Shown here piece after piece: positions 18,449-28,124 of a stretch of 64,000 nucleotides of DNA. The position numbers were made by a program, and so were the translations under genes. Position 1 is the first letter of the stretch. Each line of letters opens with the position of its first letter. The notes under the pieces were generated by a model that made no database searches, was not told the DNA's origin, and saw only the letters and a program-made list of their open reading frames with translations. The DNA comes from [Leptolyngbya] sp. PCC 7376 (GTDB taxonomy: Bacteria; Cyanobacteriota; Cyanobacteriia; Cyanobacteriales; MRBY01): positions 248,001-312,000 of the forward strand of contig NC_019683.1 in the NCBI RefSeq assembly GCF_000316605.1, written 5' to 3'.

Positions 18449-18658
18449 TTATTTTACGGGGGAGGAGTCTTGTTGCGATCGCCACCAGAGCAAAACAGCC
18501 AACACAATTGAGGGTAATAAAACAGTAACAAGTGCAATAGCGGAGGACGGGGCGATCGCCTCTACATGAAAACCAAACGGGATAGCGTACTTAATAATTG
18601 CTGAGCCAATCGCAGACAGAACAAGGATCTTGAGAAGGACATTAAATTGTTCTGCCAT
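18449..18658 (-). CDS. Small membrane protein, unknown
   Basis: A 69-residue protein with two predicted membrane helices (about 7-27 and 36-58) and a short polar C-terminus (WWRSQQDSSPVK). It carries HIP1 sites, starts at ATG and sits upstream of the AI-2E-type transporter gene on the same strand with a 73-base gap, so the two may be co-transcribed. I recognise no family. Small two-helix proteins of this kind are common in cyanobacterial genomes. Confidence 0.65.
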   Translation of the reverse strand: MAEQFNVLLKILVLSAIGSAIIKYAIPFGFHVEAIAPSSAIALVTVLLPSIVLAVLLWWRSQQDSSPVK

Positions 18659-18779
18659 AGCTGGACATCATTTCCAAAAAAATATTTACTCTCATTCACA
18701 TGAGCCCACAACAAATGGGCGATCACCAACCCTGAATCAAAATGGCGATATCATCTAAACCCAATACACTAGCAGCGGA

Positions 18780-19334
18780 TTACTTAAGCTTTTGCTTAAT
18801 GAAACTCACAAGCTGACCCATCTGCTTCTTCAGCGTTTCGATCTCATTCTCAAGACTTTCAACCCGTTTTTGCAAAGCTTGAACATCAGCAGAAGCGACG
18901 CCACCACCAGAAGGTTCAGCCGCAGCATCTGCTGATGGTGCAGATACAACCTTGGGATGTTTACGGGCTTTCGCCATAGCATCCTTAATCGCATCGATCA
19001 GCTGTTTCTGATCAAACGGCTTTTCAATAAAAGAAAACAGCTCAAAAGGTTCAGTCAGCTTTTCAGTGACTTCTTCCTTACGTCCAGACATCAAAACTAG
19101 TGGGATGACCTTTAGATCAGGGCGCTTTTGAATTTCTTGGTAGACTTCCCAACCGCTCATTTTCGGAAGGAGAAAATCCAACATAATCAAATTTGGCTGC
19201 TCGGTATTAATCAAGTTAAAGCCTTCAAGGCCGTTTTTCGCCTCGATCACTTCAAAATTACCGTCAGGCAGCATATCTTTTACCCGCATGCGGATAACCT
19301 TGCTATCGTCGATTACTAGGATTTTGTGGGCCAC
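18780..19334 (-). CDS. Response regulator with C-terminal coiled coil
   Basis: A 184-residue single-receiver protein. The CheY-like domain (1-125) has the acidic pair in VIDDSKVIRM, phosphoacceptor Asp53 (LIMLDFLLP), a Ser in LMSGR and the Lys of EKPF. An Ala/Gly/Ser linker follows, then a 40-residue heptad-rich coil (VQALQKRVESLENEIETLKK), which could give dimerisation or partner binding. There is no DNA-binding domain. The frame is open from 19349, but GTG 19334 is preceded by AAGGAG at a 6-base spacing and starts the natural AHKILVIDD, so it is preferred. No kinase gene is adjacent. Confidence 0.93.
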   Translation of the reverse strand: MAHKILVIDDSKVIRMRVKDMLPDGNFEVIEAKNGLEGFNLINTEQPNLIMLDFLLPKMSGWEVYQEIQKRPDLKVIPLVLMSGRKEEVTEKLTEPFELFSFIEKPFDQKQLIDAIKDAMAKARKHPKVVSAPSADAAAEPSGGGVASADVQALQKRVESLENEIETLKKQMGQLVSFIKQKLK

Positions 19335-19531
19335 AATACACTCCTTCACAAAAAGAATGGCAGACTTTAAATGTCTTTACTCTAGTGGTTCCGGCATCGG
19401 ACAGTGTAAAGACGAGACCATAATCAGGTTTAACACAAAGCTTACGCTTAACATACACAGTGTAAGCTAATTTTTAAAGATCAAAACACAATTCCAAACG
19501 CTATTTAAAACTTGCTTTTTCTTCGAGTCCC

Positions 19532-20431
19532 ATGCCAACCCCACGTGATCGTCCTTCTACTCTGCCGACTCAACCTCTCCCAAAATGGGTAAAGGCTCCC
19601 CTCGGTAAAGCCAGTGAAATTTCGACAGTGCAACGCATCATTAAGCAACGCGGCATTCACACGATTTGCGAAGAGGGAAAATGTCCGAATCGGGGCGAAT
19701 GTTATGCCAATAAAACGGCAACTTTTCTGCTGATGGGGCCAACCTGTACCCGTGCTTGTGCCTTTTGTCAGGTGGATAAAGGGCATGAACCAATGCCTCT
19801 GGATCAAGACGAAGCAGCAAAAGTGGCAGAGTCGGTGCAGCTATTAGGCTTGGATTACGTGGTGCTCACCTCAGTCGCGCGAGATGACCTTGCGGATGGT
19901 GGTGCAGATTGGTTTGTGAAAGTGATGGAGGCCATTCGTGTTAGTAATCCACTCACTTTAATCGAAGTTTTAACACCAGATTTTTGGAGTGGTAAGGGAC
20001 GAGAAACCAGCCAAAAAGAAAGGGTCGAAGCTGTAGTAACGGCCAATCCGGCTTGTTACAACCACAATATTGAAACGGTAGAACGGCTACAGGATAAGGT
20101 GCGACGCGGGGCAAAGTATGGGCGATCGCTACGAGTTTTAGAACTCGTTAAAGAATTTAATCCTGACATTCCGACAAAATCAGGATTAATGCTTGGGCAT
20201 GGTGAGACGAAAGATGAAGTTGTTGAAGCGATACAGGATTTGAGAAAAGTAGACTGCGATCGCCTCACTTTAGGTCAATATCTAAGACCCTCCCTTGAAC
20301 ATTTACCAGTGCAAAAATATTGGACACCCGAAGAGTTTGAAGAGCTAGGGGCGATCGCCAGAGAGATGGGCTTTAGCCATGTTCGCTCAGGGCCTTTGGT
20401 GCGGAGTTCTTACCATGCAGGCGAGCCATAA
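19532..20431 (+). CDS. lipA: Lipoyl synthase
   Basis: A radical-SAM enzyme that inserts two sulfurs into octanoyl groups on carrier proteins to make lipoate. The 299 residues hold both cluster motifs: the auxiliary CX4CX5C ([12 protein letters not shown]) and the radical-SAM CX3CX2C (CTRACAFC). The [12 protein letters not shown] and [11 protein letters not shown] blocks, [10 protein letters not shown] and the terminal RSSYHAGE are typical. Cyanobacteria often carry two lipA genes, and I cannot tell which this is. It starts at ATG 19532. Confidence 0.97.
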   Translation: MPTPRDRPSTLPTQPLPKWVKAPLGKASEISTVQRIIKQRGIHTICEEGKCPNRGECYANKTATFLLMGPTCTRACAFCQVDKGHEPMPLDQDEAAKVAESVQLLGLDYVVLTSVARDDLADGGADWFVKVMEAIRVSNPLTLIEVLTPDFWSGKGRETSQKERVEAVVTANPACYNHNIETVERLQDKVRRGAKYGRSLRVLELVKEFNPDIPTKSGLMLGHGETKDEVVEAIQDLRKVDCDRLTLGQYLRPSLEHLPVQKYWTPEEFEELGAIAREMGFSHVRSGPLVRSSYHAGEP

Positions 20432-20577
20432 AAATATTGCGTCAAATCGCCAGTAAAATATTGCGTTTCATCAAGGATTATTGCCAGACAATATGATTTT
20501 CAGCGGTTTTGGATTTGCATCTCACCAGAGTTCTAAGCTGAAGAAGACTTGAGCTGCAATAGCAGCGGGAAGTAGAA

Positions 20578-21090
20578 ATGAATACCTCATCAATTAAACG
20601 CCCAATATTTACTATCGACTGGAACCTTGTCGTGATGGTGGTATTGGGTTTCTGGCTAAGCGCGTCTTTTTTATTGGATGCTGTGATTGTACCCGTATTA
20701 TTCTCGACGGGGATGATGGCAGATACCGGATTTATTAGTGCTGGCTACGTGCTCTTTGGCGTATTTAATCGCCTTGAACTAGTCTGCGCCGCAATTATTC
20801 TTACCGCATTTTTTATTTTTCGAACTCAAAATAATTTTGGCGATCGCCGTGGCCTGAATGCCTTGGTTATCGCGAGTGTTTTATTAAATATAGCCCTCGC
20901 CTATACCTATGTTCTGACCCCACAAATTAGCGGTTGGGGACTAGAAATGGAAACCATAACCGTTCCTCCCACCATGCCGCAACCGATGATTTGGCTGCAC
21001 GCTTGTTACTGGGTTTTGGAGCTCACTAAATTTGCTCTGGGCCTAACCCTCTGGCGATGGTGTTACAAAAAAAATTGTGCGATCGCCTAG
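20578..21090 (+). CDS. Four-helix membrane protein, unknown
   Basis: A 170-residue protein with about four membrane segments (residues 15-42, 55-75, 95-115 and 138-160). The layout resembles DUF4149-like proteins. Conserved-looking polar residues include the Asp of LLDAVIVP, the Asn/Arg/Glu in FGVFNRLELV and the His of WLHACYWVLELTKF. No function is known. ATG 20578 is preceded by GGGAAG. It is followed by a strong hairpin terminator shared with the convergent S-layer-like gene. Confidence 0.8.
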   Translation: MNTSSIKRPIFTIDWNLVVMVVLGFWLSASFLLDAVIVPVLFSTGMMADTGFISAGYVLFGVFNRLELVCAAIILTAFFIFRTQNNFGDRRGLNALVIASVLLNIALAYTYVLTPQISGWGLEMETITVPPTMPQPMIWLHACYWVLELTKFALGLTLWRWCYKKNCAIA

Positions 21091-21126
21091 AGCTTTTCGC
21101 GATCACAACATAGTAACCACCTAAAA

Positions 21127-21160
21127 AAATCGGGATATTGCACTGGCAATATCCCGATTT
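21127..21160. terminator. Bidirectional rho-independent terminator
   Basis: A perfect 15-base stem: AAATCGGGATATTGC (21127-21141) and GCAATATCCCGATTT (21146-21160) around ACTG. A-run and T-run flanks suit termination of both convergent genes. Confidence 0.85.
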
Positions 21161-21195
21161 TGCTATCTCATATGTTCTAAGCTTTAGGCCATGTA

Positions 21196-22428
21196 TTAGT
21201 TAGTTGCGCAACGGATTGTTCTCAAAGTTGCTGCTGCTGCGTAGTTACGCTGAGAAGCAGTGTCAGGCAAGAAGCGATCGCCAGACTCTTGATAAGGCGT
21301 TGCTGCATTACAGTAAGTGGACATTTGAGTGGTGAGGTCATTTGCCCAGTGCCCATCAAGGTCAACGAAGGAGAATGCTGTAGATGTTGCTGCGAGGGTC
21401 GCACCTTTGCCTTGGAGTTGGTTGGCATATTCCGCAGTACGACGGAGAATCGCCATTAATTCAGCACGAGTAACTTGTTGAGTGGGACGGAAAGTGCCAT
21501 CTTTATAGCCACTGACAATATTGTTTTGCTGTGCCCAAGCAATTTTTCCTGCACTCCAACGATTTGATGCTACATCAGGGAAAGAACTGCCTTGACTCGC
21601 TACTTGAATATTGCTGTTGGGAACGACTTTGAGACTTTCAATCGCCATCGAGACAAGTTGCTCACGAGTCAAAGATTCAGTGGGGCGGAAAGTATTGTCA
21701 TTAAAGCCCGCAATAAAGCCAACGCTAACCGCTTGCTCAATTTCGCTGCGGTAAATATCGCCACCAATATCAGTAAAACGAGATGCCGCAGTATCATCAG
21801 GCGTTTCATCTACGGGAGGAGGCGTAACGACCACAGTACCACCGCCAGTAGAGCCAGATTCAAGCGTCACAACTTGAGTCCCATCAGCAGAGAAGTAGAA
21901 ATGTCCGAGGGGCTTATTTTCGTAAGTACGGCGGGTGAAGTCCCAACCGGGTAAGAGATCAATTTTTAGATAATCGTCAGCAAGACCATTGGTTTGACCA
22001 ATGAGAATTTCAGGTTTAGAACGATCACTCGGGGTCGCAATCAAACGAACGTTATTCTCGGAGCGTTTCATCTGGAGCAAATATTTTGTCCCCAAATCTT
22101 CGCCATCAATCCGCATCGAATAGCCGTTACTGTCGGTGCTACGACGGCAATCACTGGTAAAAACAAAGTTGAGCAGTAAAGGATCAATGACGGTGGGGCT
22201 GCTACCGGATTCTGACCAACAAGCCCGCTTCCCTTCAAATTGCTCAATCACGAGGAGATTAAAGTCACCGGATTTGAGAGGCACTGCCACCGCTGCCATT
22301 TGGCTTTGGTTAATGCTGTCTTCCCCAAAGATACTTTGGGATTGTGCACTCTGGAACGGAACAAAAGTTGTAGCAACAGTAGTCGCGGCGATCGCCAAAC
22401 ATTTCAACGGTAGAGCAGTCTTAAACAT
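21196..22428 (-). CDS. Exported DUF3747 and S-layer-homology protein
   Basis: A 410-residue protein with a signal peptide ending near SAQSQS. A DUF3747-like domain (about 35-195) is recognised by ACWSESGSSPTVIDPLL, the RRSTDSNGYS block and LGHFYFSADGTQV. A Gly/Pro hinge follows, then SLH-type repeats (215-410) with FTDIGGDIYRSEIEQAV, GFNDNTFRPTESLTREQL, GYKDGTFRPTQQVTRAEL and FVDLDGHWA. SLH domains anchor proteins to peptidoglycan-linked polymers, so this is probably an envelope protein. The third repeat is shorter and ends with a Cys pair. The DUF3747-SLH pairing is characteristic of cyanobacteria. Confidence 0.9.
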   Translation of the reverse strand: MFKTALPLKCLAIAATTVATTFVPFQSAQSQSIFGEDSINQSQMAAVAVPLKSGDFNLLVIEQFEGKRACWSESGSSPTVIDPLLLNFVFTSDCRRSTDSNGYSMRIDGEDLGTKYLLQMKRSENNVRLIATPSDRSKPEILIGQTNGLADDYLKIDLLPGWDFTRRTYENKPLGHFYFSADGTQVVTLESGSTGGGTVVVTPPPVDETPDDTAASRFTDIGGDIYRSEIEQAVSVGFIAGFNDNTFRPTESLTREQLVSMAIESLKVVPNSNIQVASQGSSFPDVASNRWSAGKIAWAQQNNIVSGYKDGTFRPTQQVTRAELMAILRRTAEYANQLQGKGATLAATSTAFSFVDLDGHWANDLTTQMSTYCNAATPYQESGDRFLPDTASQRNYAAAATLRTIRCATN

Positions 22429-22531
22429 CTGATGTTTATCCTTAATTGAGATTCACTGCTTTTATTAGACTGGATGCCAGAGATTTTGAGCCATTTCTGC
22501 ATGACACTTTTACAATTGTCCGTTTTAGCAA

Positions 22532-24199
22532 CTAATTCTCTAACTTATCCGTCACATCCTTGATTTTTTCTACATTTTCTGATGTGTCATTTTTAAGAAT
22601 TAGGACACGCCGCGCAAAAGGAATCTCTACATTTTCACGATCAAAAGCTTCTTTAATGAGCTTGCGGACAAGACGCTGAACAGGTAAATGTCTTCCCGGT
22701 TTCACTTTCGTTGAGGTGCGGATCGTCAGTTCTGACTCCGAAAAATTATCCAGACCATCAATACGTGTCGGCTCCAACACATCCGAATGAAGTTCCTTTA
22801 CCTGTTTACCAACTTCGGTCAGAACGCCATACACATGATCTAAATCGGAGTCATAATCTACCCCTACAAGCACCACAGCATATACATATTCCTTGGAATA
22901 ATTCACGATGGTTTTAATGTCACCGTTACGAACGATATGTAACCGGCCATCCGGTGAGCGAAAACGGGTGACCCGTAGATCCATCGCTTCCACCACACCT
23001 GTTGCATTGTCTGTCTCCACAAAATCGCCAATCAAATAATAGTTTTGCAGCAAAATCGTAAAGCCATTAACCAGATCATTAATGAGATTTTGAGTACCCA
23101 AACTGAGGGCAAGACCGACAATACCAGCACCAGCTAACACAGGGGTTGGGTCAACTTTCAAAACACTAAGAATCGCAACCCCAGACCCAAAATAAATTAG
23201 GTAACGAACAATATTTTGTAGGGGAGGAATAAAGGTAAGGCGACGGCGACGTTGCGAAAAATCGAGGTTGTCATGGCGTAATAAAAACTCTTCGATGGAA
23301 ATATTGGCCAACTCAACACAGATGCCTGTCCCCAAGATGATAGCGATGAGTTGGTTAATGGTAACGGAATAAATCGCAAGGGGTTTAAACCAAGGTAACT
23401 GTGTAAAAATCAGTCCGCCAATCGCGATAAAAACACCATATTCTAAGCATCGTTTGGTCAGACGAATAAGATATCGAAACCGTGGATAAAATCGTAAAAG
23501 GGAGTTGGGATGTTCAGCAATGTAAGGATCGGCTAAGGCATTGAGGGTATCAATCAGTGTAAAGATGCCATAGACACAAATTACGCCAAGGCAAGTGAGT
23601 AAATAGCATTCCAATGCCACATAGAAGTAGGCGATCGCCTTATCTGGCAAAAACACGAATTCTAAGCAAATCACCAGTGCGAGTAACCATAGACCTGTCT
23701 CTAAACTCAGCTCTACCGCCCATAAAAGCTTATTAAGACTCTGCTCGTTTGCTTCATTTTGCTGTGATGTTTTGAGGCGATTTCCTAGCCGTTCTGACCA
23801 AGGCCTAAGGGAGGCAATAATTAATGCCGTTAGTAACAGCAATAACAAACTCTTAAAAATTCCAATCCCAAAAGATTGCCATTGTCCCCTTGGTACACCA
23901 AAGACTAAGCCTTGCATGTAAGCCAATATAGATTCGCTGGTGTAAAACAAATAGCTATTAACGGAAACAATAAAGCCTAAACCCACAAAAACGATGATGT
24001 TTAGACCTTTTCTAAAGACAACTTTAGTAACGCCTAAAGGATTTAGAGGAGTATCAGGAAACCATTGTGAGAGACGCTCAATCGTATTGAAAGCAAGATA
24101 GCGAACAATAAAAATCACGATTAGAAAAATGACTATCTGAGCCATCACAGTAAGAATATCTATCCCCACTGGTCTGAATTGAATGAGTAGATCTGTCAT
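22532..24199 (-). CDS. MscS-family mechanosensitive channel
   Basis: A 555-residue membrane protein. About eight helices occupy the N-terminal 350 residues. The pore-lining MscS helix follows (PVLAGAGIVGLALSLGTQNLINDLVNGFTI, cut here by its length) with the conserved beta domain LIGDFVETDNATGVVEAMDLRVTRFRSPDGRLHIVRNGDI, and then the alpha/beta C-terminal domain. Such channels release solutes during osmotic downshock, and the extra N-terminal helices place it with the larger MscS-like proteins. It starts at ATG 24199. The gene ends about 100 bases from the S-layer-like gene, which lies on the same strand downstream. Confidence 0.93.
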   Translation of the reverse strand: MTDLLIQFRPVGIDILTVMAQIVIFLIVIFIVRYLAFNTIERLSQWFPDTPLNPLGVTKVVFRKGLNIIVFVGLGFIVSVNSYLFYTSESILAYMQGLVFGVPRGQWQSFGIGIFKSLLLLLLTALIIASLRPWSERLGNRLKTSQQNEANEQSLNKLLWAVELSLETGLWLLALVICLEFVFLPDKAIAYFYVALECYLLTCLGVICVYGIFTLIDTLNALADPYIAEHPNSLLRFYPRFRYLIRLTKRCLEYGVFIAIGGLIFTQLPWFKPLAIYSVTINQLIAIILGTGICVELANISIEEFLLRHDNLDFSQRRRRLTFIPPLQNIVRYLIYFGSGVAILSVLKVDPTPVLAGAGIVGLALSLGTQNLINDLVNGFTILLQNYYLIGDFVETDNATGVVEAMDLRVTRFRSPDGRLHIVRNGDIKTIVNYSKEYVYAVVLVGVDYDSDLDHVYGVLTEVGKQVKELHSDVLEPTRIDGLDNFSESELTIRTSTKVKPGRHLPVQRLVRKLIKEAFDRENVEIPFARRVLILKNDTSENVEKIKDVTDKLEN

Positions 24200-24492
24200 A
24201 TTTTTCTCGCTCTTAATGACTTAGCTCAACTATTAGGATTGGGTAAATTTAGAAATTATTTAAAGATGTTTGATGGTTACCAACTCAGCATTTCCAATAT
24301 GAGTAATCATCCCGCTATTAATTTTTGTTGAAAAAATATCTTACGAAAATCGAGGTGAAGGGTATCTGAGGGCGATCGTCACAAGATTGTATCAGCTCAT
24401 CTTGGGAGGCGTTTATCCGGACATATTCTTGAAACGATTGAAGAAATAAATGGACACGTATTCTCTGATTGTTTGGAAGTCGATTGCCCTAT

Positions 24493-25608
24493 ATGTCTAT
24501 TCCTCAAAACACCAAAACACACTTGTTTGCGCACAATACGATAAAGCGATCGCCAACCACTAAATTATTGGTTGCAGAGCTATGCATCCTAGCCCAACCA
24601 CTGATGGCAAATGCAGCAGAGGCAGCATCTTTGCCGGAAATGCCCGAACCAGAGCTGCCATCCCACAACCACACCATGGCAAGTGAACAACCAGCCATTG
24701 AGATTAGCCATGCAATTAGTCAGCCCGAACAATCTCCGATAGTAGAATTTCGTCAGGAACAGATTCCTTCTCCGCCTTCAGAGGCCACGGCAAATCCACA
24801 ACTCAATCAACCAGTATTGCCGATGAGCGAAAATTCCAGGCCGCAAGCGATCGCCACACTAGAAAATCAACCCATCCAGAAACAATCAGTCAAGCACGTA
24901 AATTCAGAAGCACTAAAGCACCAACTAGCTCCATCTTTTACAGATCGCTTACCCAATCTAGAGTCTAATAATGTGGCGGCGATCGCCCAAGAATTCAGCA
25001 GCGAACCAAAACCAGCAGTAATCGTAGAGCAAAACACTACAGCAAGAACGATTAATGCCAACGTAACGACTGCTAGACCTTCCGTTCTAAACTCTCAATC
25101 GACTCAGAAACCAACATATGTGGCTCAGAGGACTCCCGTGATTAGGAGTGAGTTTTCGAAACGCTTACCAGTGCTGGAACCTTTAAATGTAGAACAAAGA
25201 GTATCTGATCTCCAAAGCAGAAATCAAACTAGCATAGCAGAACTCAACCGACCCCAAATAAGCCAACAAACTCAACGAAATCCTATTAACTCCGATGCAT
25301 TTCTTCTAGCAGAGATTGCCAATATAGAGACACCTAAAAACTCAAATTCCAAGCAAGAAGAATTCTCTACTCAAATATTCAATCATCAATTGAATCTCCA
25401 ATCGAAACAGCCGATAGACTCTACTTCAGATAACATTTCTCCGATAGAGCAAAATATCGAAGAGCCTATAGCAATATCACTCAACTCCAGCACTGAAAGA
25501 TTTTTGCAAGAAAAGCAGAAAAACCAGAGCCAGTTCAGGTCATCAAGCAATAATAACTTCCGGAAAAATTCAAAGTATTGCTGGTTAAACAAATCACGTT
25601 GTATGTAG
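24493..25608 (+). CDS. Exported Gln/Pro/Ser-rich protein, unknown
   Basis: A 371-residue frame with no recognisable domain. The N-terminus has a basic stretch then a hydrophobic run (LLVAELCILAQPLMANAAEA) that looks like an export signal. The remainder is rich in Gln, Asn, Ser, Pro and Glu and has little predicted order. The last residues, KYCWLNKSRCM, are the only Cys/Trp-containing part of the mature chain. Three HIP1 sites mark it as native. TTG 24469 is in frame, but ATG 24493 is more likely. It could be the disordered front of an envelope enzyme whose catalytic part is gone, or a cell-surface linker. It precedes ftsH by about 270 bases. Confidence 0.6.
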   Translation: MSIPQNTKTHLFAHNTIKRSPTTKLLVAELCILAQPLMANAAEAASLPEMPEPELPSHNHTMASEQPAIEISHAISQPEQSPIVEFRQEQIPSPPSEATANPQLNQPVLPMSENSRPQAIATLENQPIQKQSVKHVNSEALKHQLAPSFTDRLPNLESNNVAAIAQEFSSEPKPAVIVEQNTTARTINANVTTARPSVLNSQSTQKPTYVAQRTPVIRSEFSKRLPVLEPLNVEQRVSDLQSRNQTSIAELNRPQISQQTQRNPINSDAFLLAEIANIETPKNSNSKQEEFSTQIFNHQLNLQSKQPIDSTSDNISPIEQNIEEPIAISLNSSTERFLQEKQKNQSQFRSSSNNNFRKNSKYCWLNKSRCM

Positions 25609-25881
25609 CTAGAGCAATCTCTTATCAAGACAAACATCTATAGAATAAAGAGCTGGTATTCTCATCTCGTAGAAATAGGTCTCATTCTATTGATTTCTCC
25701 TATACTTTTCTGTTGATTGAAAGGGTTGAGACCAAACAGTTTTCTTGATAAAAAGCCATTATTTATTTAGAGGTGAAAACTATCACTGCAACAAAAAAGT
25801 CACAAGTATCAACTCAGATACCTATTTTATGGGCGAAAACTCTACAATAGAAAAAATTCGTTATTGCTCCGTTTGTGCCCT

Positions 25882-27783
25882 ATGAAGAGCCCGTTTTCCT
25901 CTATCTTTAAGCGAAACCAGTCCTCCAGCTCCAAGCAGTTCAAGTTTCAGGCTGGCTTGTTGGGACTACTTCTAGGGCAAGCTCTAGTTTTCGGCGCACC
26001 GGCGATCGCCCAAAATACAGAGGAAGAGCAGGGATTGACCTATGGCGAGCTACTAGAGAAAGTCGAGCGAGACAGGGTCGAAAAATTTGTCCTCGATCCA
26101 GAGACGAATAAGGCAACGGTAACGCTAGTTGGTCAGAGCGAGGAAGAAGCTGAAACACTCCAGCTCCTGAGCAACAACAAAGAATTATTGGACGCTCTCA
26201 AAGAAAACAACGTTGATTTTGAGGTGGTGCCCTCTCAGGACAACTCCGTGGCGATCGCCCTCTTCACAAACCTTCTACTCATTTTCGTGTTGATTGGTGG
26301 CTTAGTGATGATTATCCGTCGCTCTGCCAATGCTCAGAATAACGCCATGAATTTCGGGCGATCGAAGGCGAGATTTCAGATGGAAGCTGATACAGGTGTG
26401 ATGTTCGATGATGTAGCAGGTATCGAGGAAGCCAAAGAAGAATTGGCAGAGGTGGTCACATTCCTCAAAGAACCCAATAAATTTACAGCGATTGGTGCCA
26501 CGATTCCCCGGGGAATGCTTCTCATTGGCCCTCCCGGTACAGGTAAAACGCTCCTCGCTAAGGCGATCGCTGGAGAAGCAGGTGTGCCATTTTTTAGTAT
26601 TTCTGGTTCCGAATTTGTCGAAATGTTTGTCGGCGTTGGTGCATCGCGAGTCCGAGATTTATTCCGCAAAGCCCAAGAAAATGCCCCTTGTCTCGTCTTT
26701 ATCGATGAAATTGATGCAGTGGGTCGTCAACGCGGTGCAGGCATCGGCGGTGGTAACGATGAGCGAGAACAGACCCTTAACCAGCTCCTAACGGAAATGG
26801 ACGGCTTTGAAACCAACTCTGGCGTCATTGTCATCGCCGCCACAAACCGCCCTGATGTCCTTGATAGAGCCTTATTGCGTCCGGGGCGCTTTGACCGTCA
26901 AGTCACTGTTGATTATCCCGATCATATCGGTCGTCTCGCTATCTTGGATGTACATTCCCAAGATAAGAAAGTCGCAGAAGAAGTTGACCTCAAAGTTATT
27001 GCCCGCCGTACTCCTGGCTTCACGGGTGCAGACCTTGCCAATCTACTCAATGAAGCAGCTATTCTCACCGCTCGCCGTCGCAAAGAAGCAATCACCATGG
27101 CAGAAATTAATGAGGCGATCGACCGGGTATTGGCAGGGATGGAAGGCTTACCAATTGCAGATAGTAAAAATAAACGCTTGTTGGCTTACCACGAAGTTGG
27201 TCATGCTCTTGTTGCGACTCTTAATCCTCACCATGATCCCCTCCAGAAAGTAACCTTGATTCGACGAGGAACAGCGGTGGGGGCTGCTTGGTATTTACCA
27301 GGTGAAGAAATGGGCTTAGATACGCGTCAGAAAATTTTGGCGGATATCGAAAGTGCATTGGCTGGTCGTGCAGCAGAAATCATTGTATTTGGCGAAGATG
27401 AGGTTACTCGTGGTGCAGAAGGCGATATTCGGAAAGTAACAGCTTTGGCCCGCCGAATGGTTACGAAATACGGTATGTCTCAGTTGGGCCAATTCGCCCT
27501 CGAGAAAGATGGTGGTGAAGTCTTTTTACAAAATAATTGGCAAAACTCACCGCCAGAATATTCTGAGCAGATTGCTAGCGCCATTGACGAGGAAGTACGT
27601 CAAATTGCATTTGATGGTCTAGAGCGTGCCAAACAGATCATCCAAGAAAACCGTACTTTGATGGATCGCTTGGTGGATTTGCTGATCGAGAAGGAAACGA
27701 TGGAGGGTGAGGAATTTCGTCGGATTGTCGCTGAGGCAACAAAGTCTGACATTGTGCTCGAAAAACAGGCGATCGCCTCCTAG
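25882..27783 (+). CDS. ftsH: ATP-dependent zinc metalloprotease FtsH
   Basis: A membrane-anchored AAA+ protease of 633 residues that degrades membrane proteins; cyanobacterial FtsH complexes turn over damaged photosystem II D1. In order: a signal-like helix near the N-terminus, the FtsH extracytoplasmic domain (about 40-110), a second membrane helix (about 125-147), an AAA module with Walker A GPPGTGKT at 216-223, [14 protein letters not shown] and the arginine-finger region [17 protein letters not shown], then the protease with zinc motif HEVGH at 437-441. Cyanobacteria have about four paralogues, and I cannot assign which. An upstream TTG (25864) is in frame, but ATG 25882 is preferred. yidD follows 10 bases later. 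Confidence 0.96.
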   Translation: MKSPFSSIFKRNQSSSSKQFKFQAGLLGLLLGQALVFGAPAIAQNTEEEQGLTYGELLEKVERDRVEKFVLDPETNKATVTLVGQSEEEAETLQLLSNNKELLDALKENNVDFEVVPSQDNSVAIALFTNLLLIFVLIGGLVMIIRRSANAQNNAMNFGRSKARFQMEADTGVMFDDVAGIEEAKEELAEVVTFLKEPNKFTAIGATIPRGMLLIGPPGTGKTLLAKAIAGEAGVPFFSISGSEFVEMFVGVGASRVRDLFRKAQENAPCLVFIDEIDAVGRQRGAGIGGGNDEREQTLNQLLTEMDGFETNSGVIVIAATNRPDVLDRALLRPGRFDRQVTVDYPDHIGRLAILDVHSQDKKVAEEVDLKVIARRTPGFTGADLANLLNEAAILTARRRKEAITMAEINEAIDRVLAGMEGLPIADSKNKRLLAYHEVGHALVATLNPHHDPLQKVTLIRRGTAVGAAWYLPGEEMGLDTRQKILADIESALAGRAAEIIVFGEDEVTRGAEGDIRKVTALARRMVTKYGMSQLGQFALEKDGGEVFLQNNWQNSPPEYSEQIASAIDEEVRQIAFDGLERAKQIIQENRTLMDRLVDLLIEKETMEGEEFRRIVAEATKSDIVLEKQAIAS

Positions 27784-27793
27784 GTAGTCAGCC

Positions 27794-28030
27794 ATGAAAA
27801 AAATTGCACTAGGTCTCATTCACGGTTACCGCGTTCTTATTTCGCCGCTCTTTCCGGCGAGCTGTCGATTCCAACCGACTTGCTCTCAATATGCCCTAGA
27901 TGCCGTCGAGGAATATGGTGTGCTGCGAGGGAGTTGGCTAGCCATCAAGAGAATTTTGCGATGTCATCCCTTTGCAGAGGGTGGTTATGATCCGGTGCCT
28001 CACCGCTGCGATCATCAGTCTCCCGATTAA
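27794..28030 (+). CDS. yidD: Membrane protein insertion efficiency factor YidD
   Basis: A 78-residue protein of the YidD family with the conserved core [19 protein letters not shown] and [10 protein letters not shown], the [16 protein letters not shown] segment and the GYDPVP end. The three conserved cysteines are present. YidD assists YidC-dependent insertion of inner-membrane proteins. In most genomes yidD sits beside yidC and rnpA; here it follows ftsH by 10 bases, so insertion and quality control of membrane proteins may be co-expressed. Confidence 0.95.
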   Translation: MKKIALGLIHGYRVLISPLFPASCRFQPTCSQYALDAVEEYGVLRGSWLAIKRILRCHPFAEGGYDPVPHRCDHQSPD

Positions 28031-28124
28031 ATTCTAAATGGCTTACCTTGTTTTTTGCGGGGCGATCGCCCTATAACCAAACATAGAAAGTATTTTTAGA
28101 ACCATCACCCCTCCGAACGCCGCT

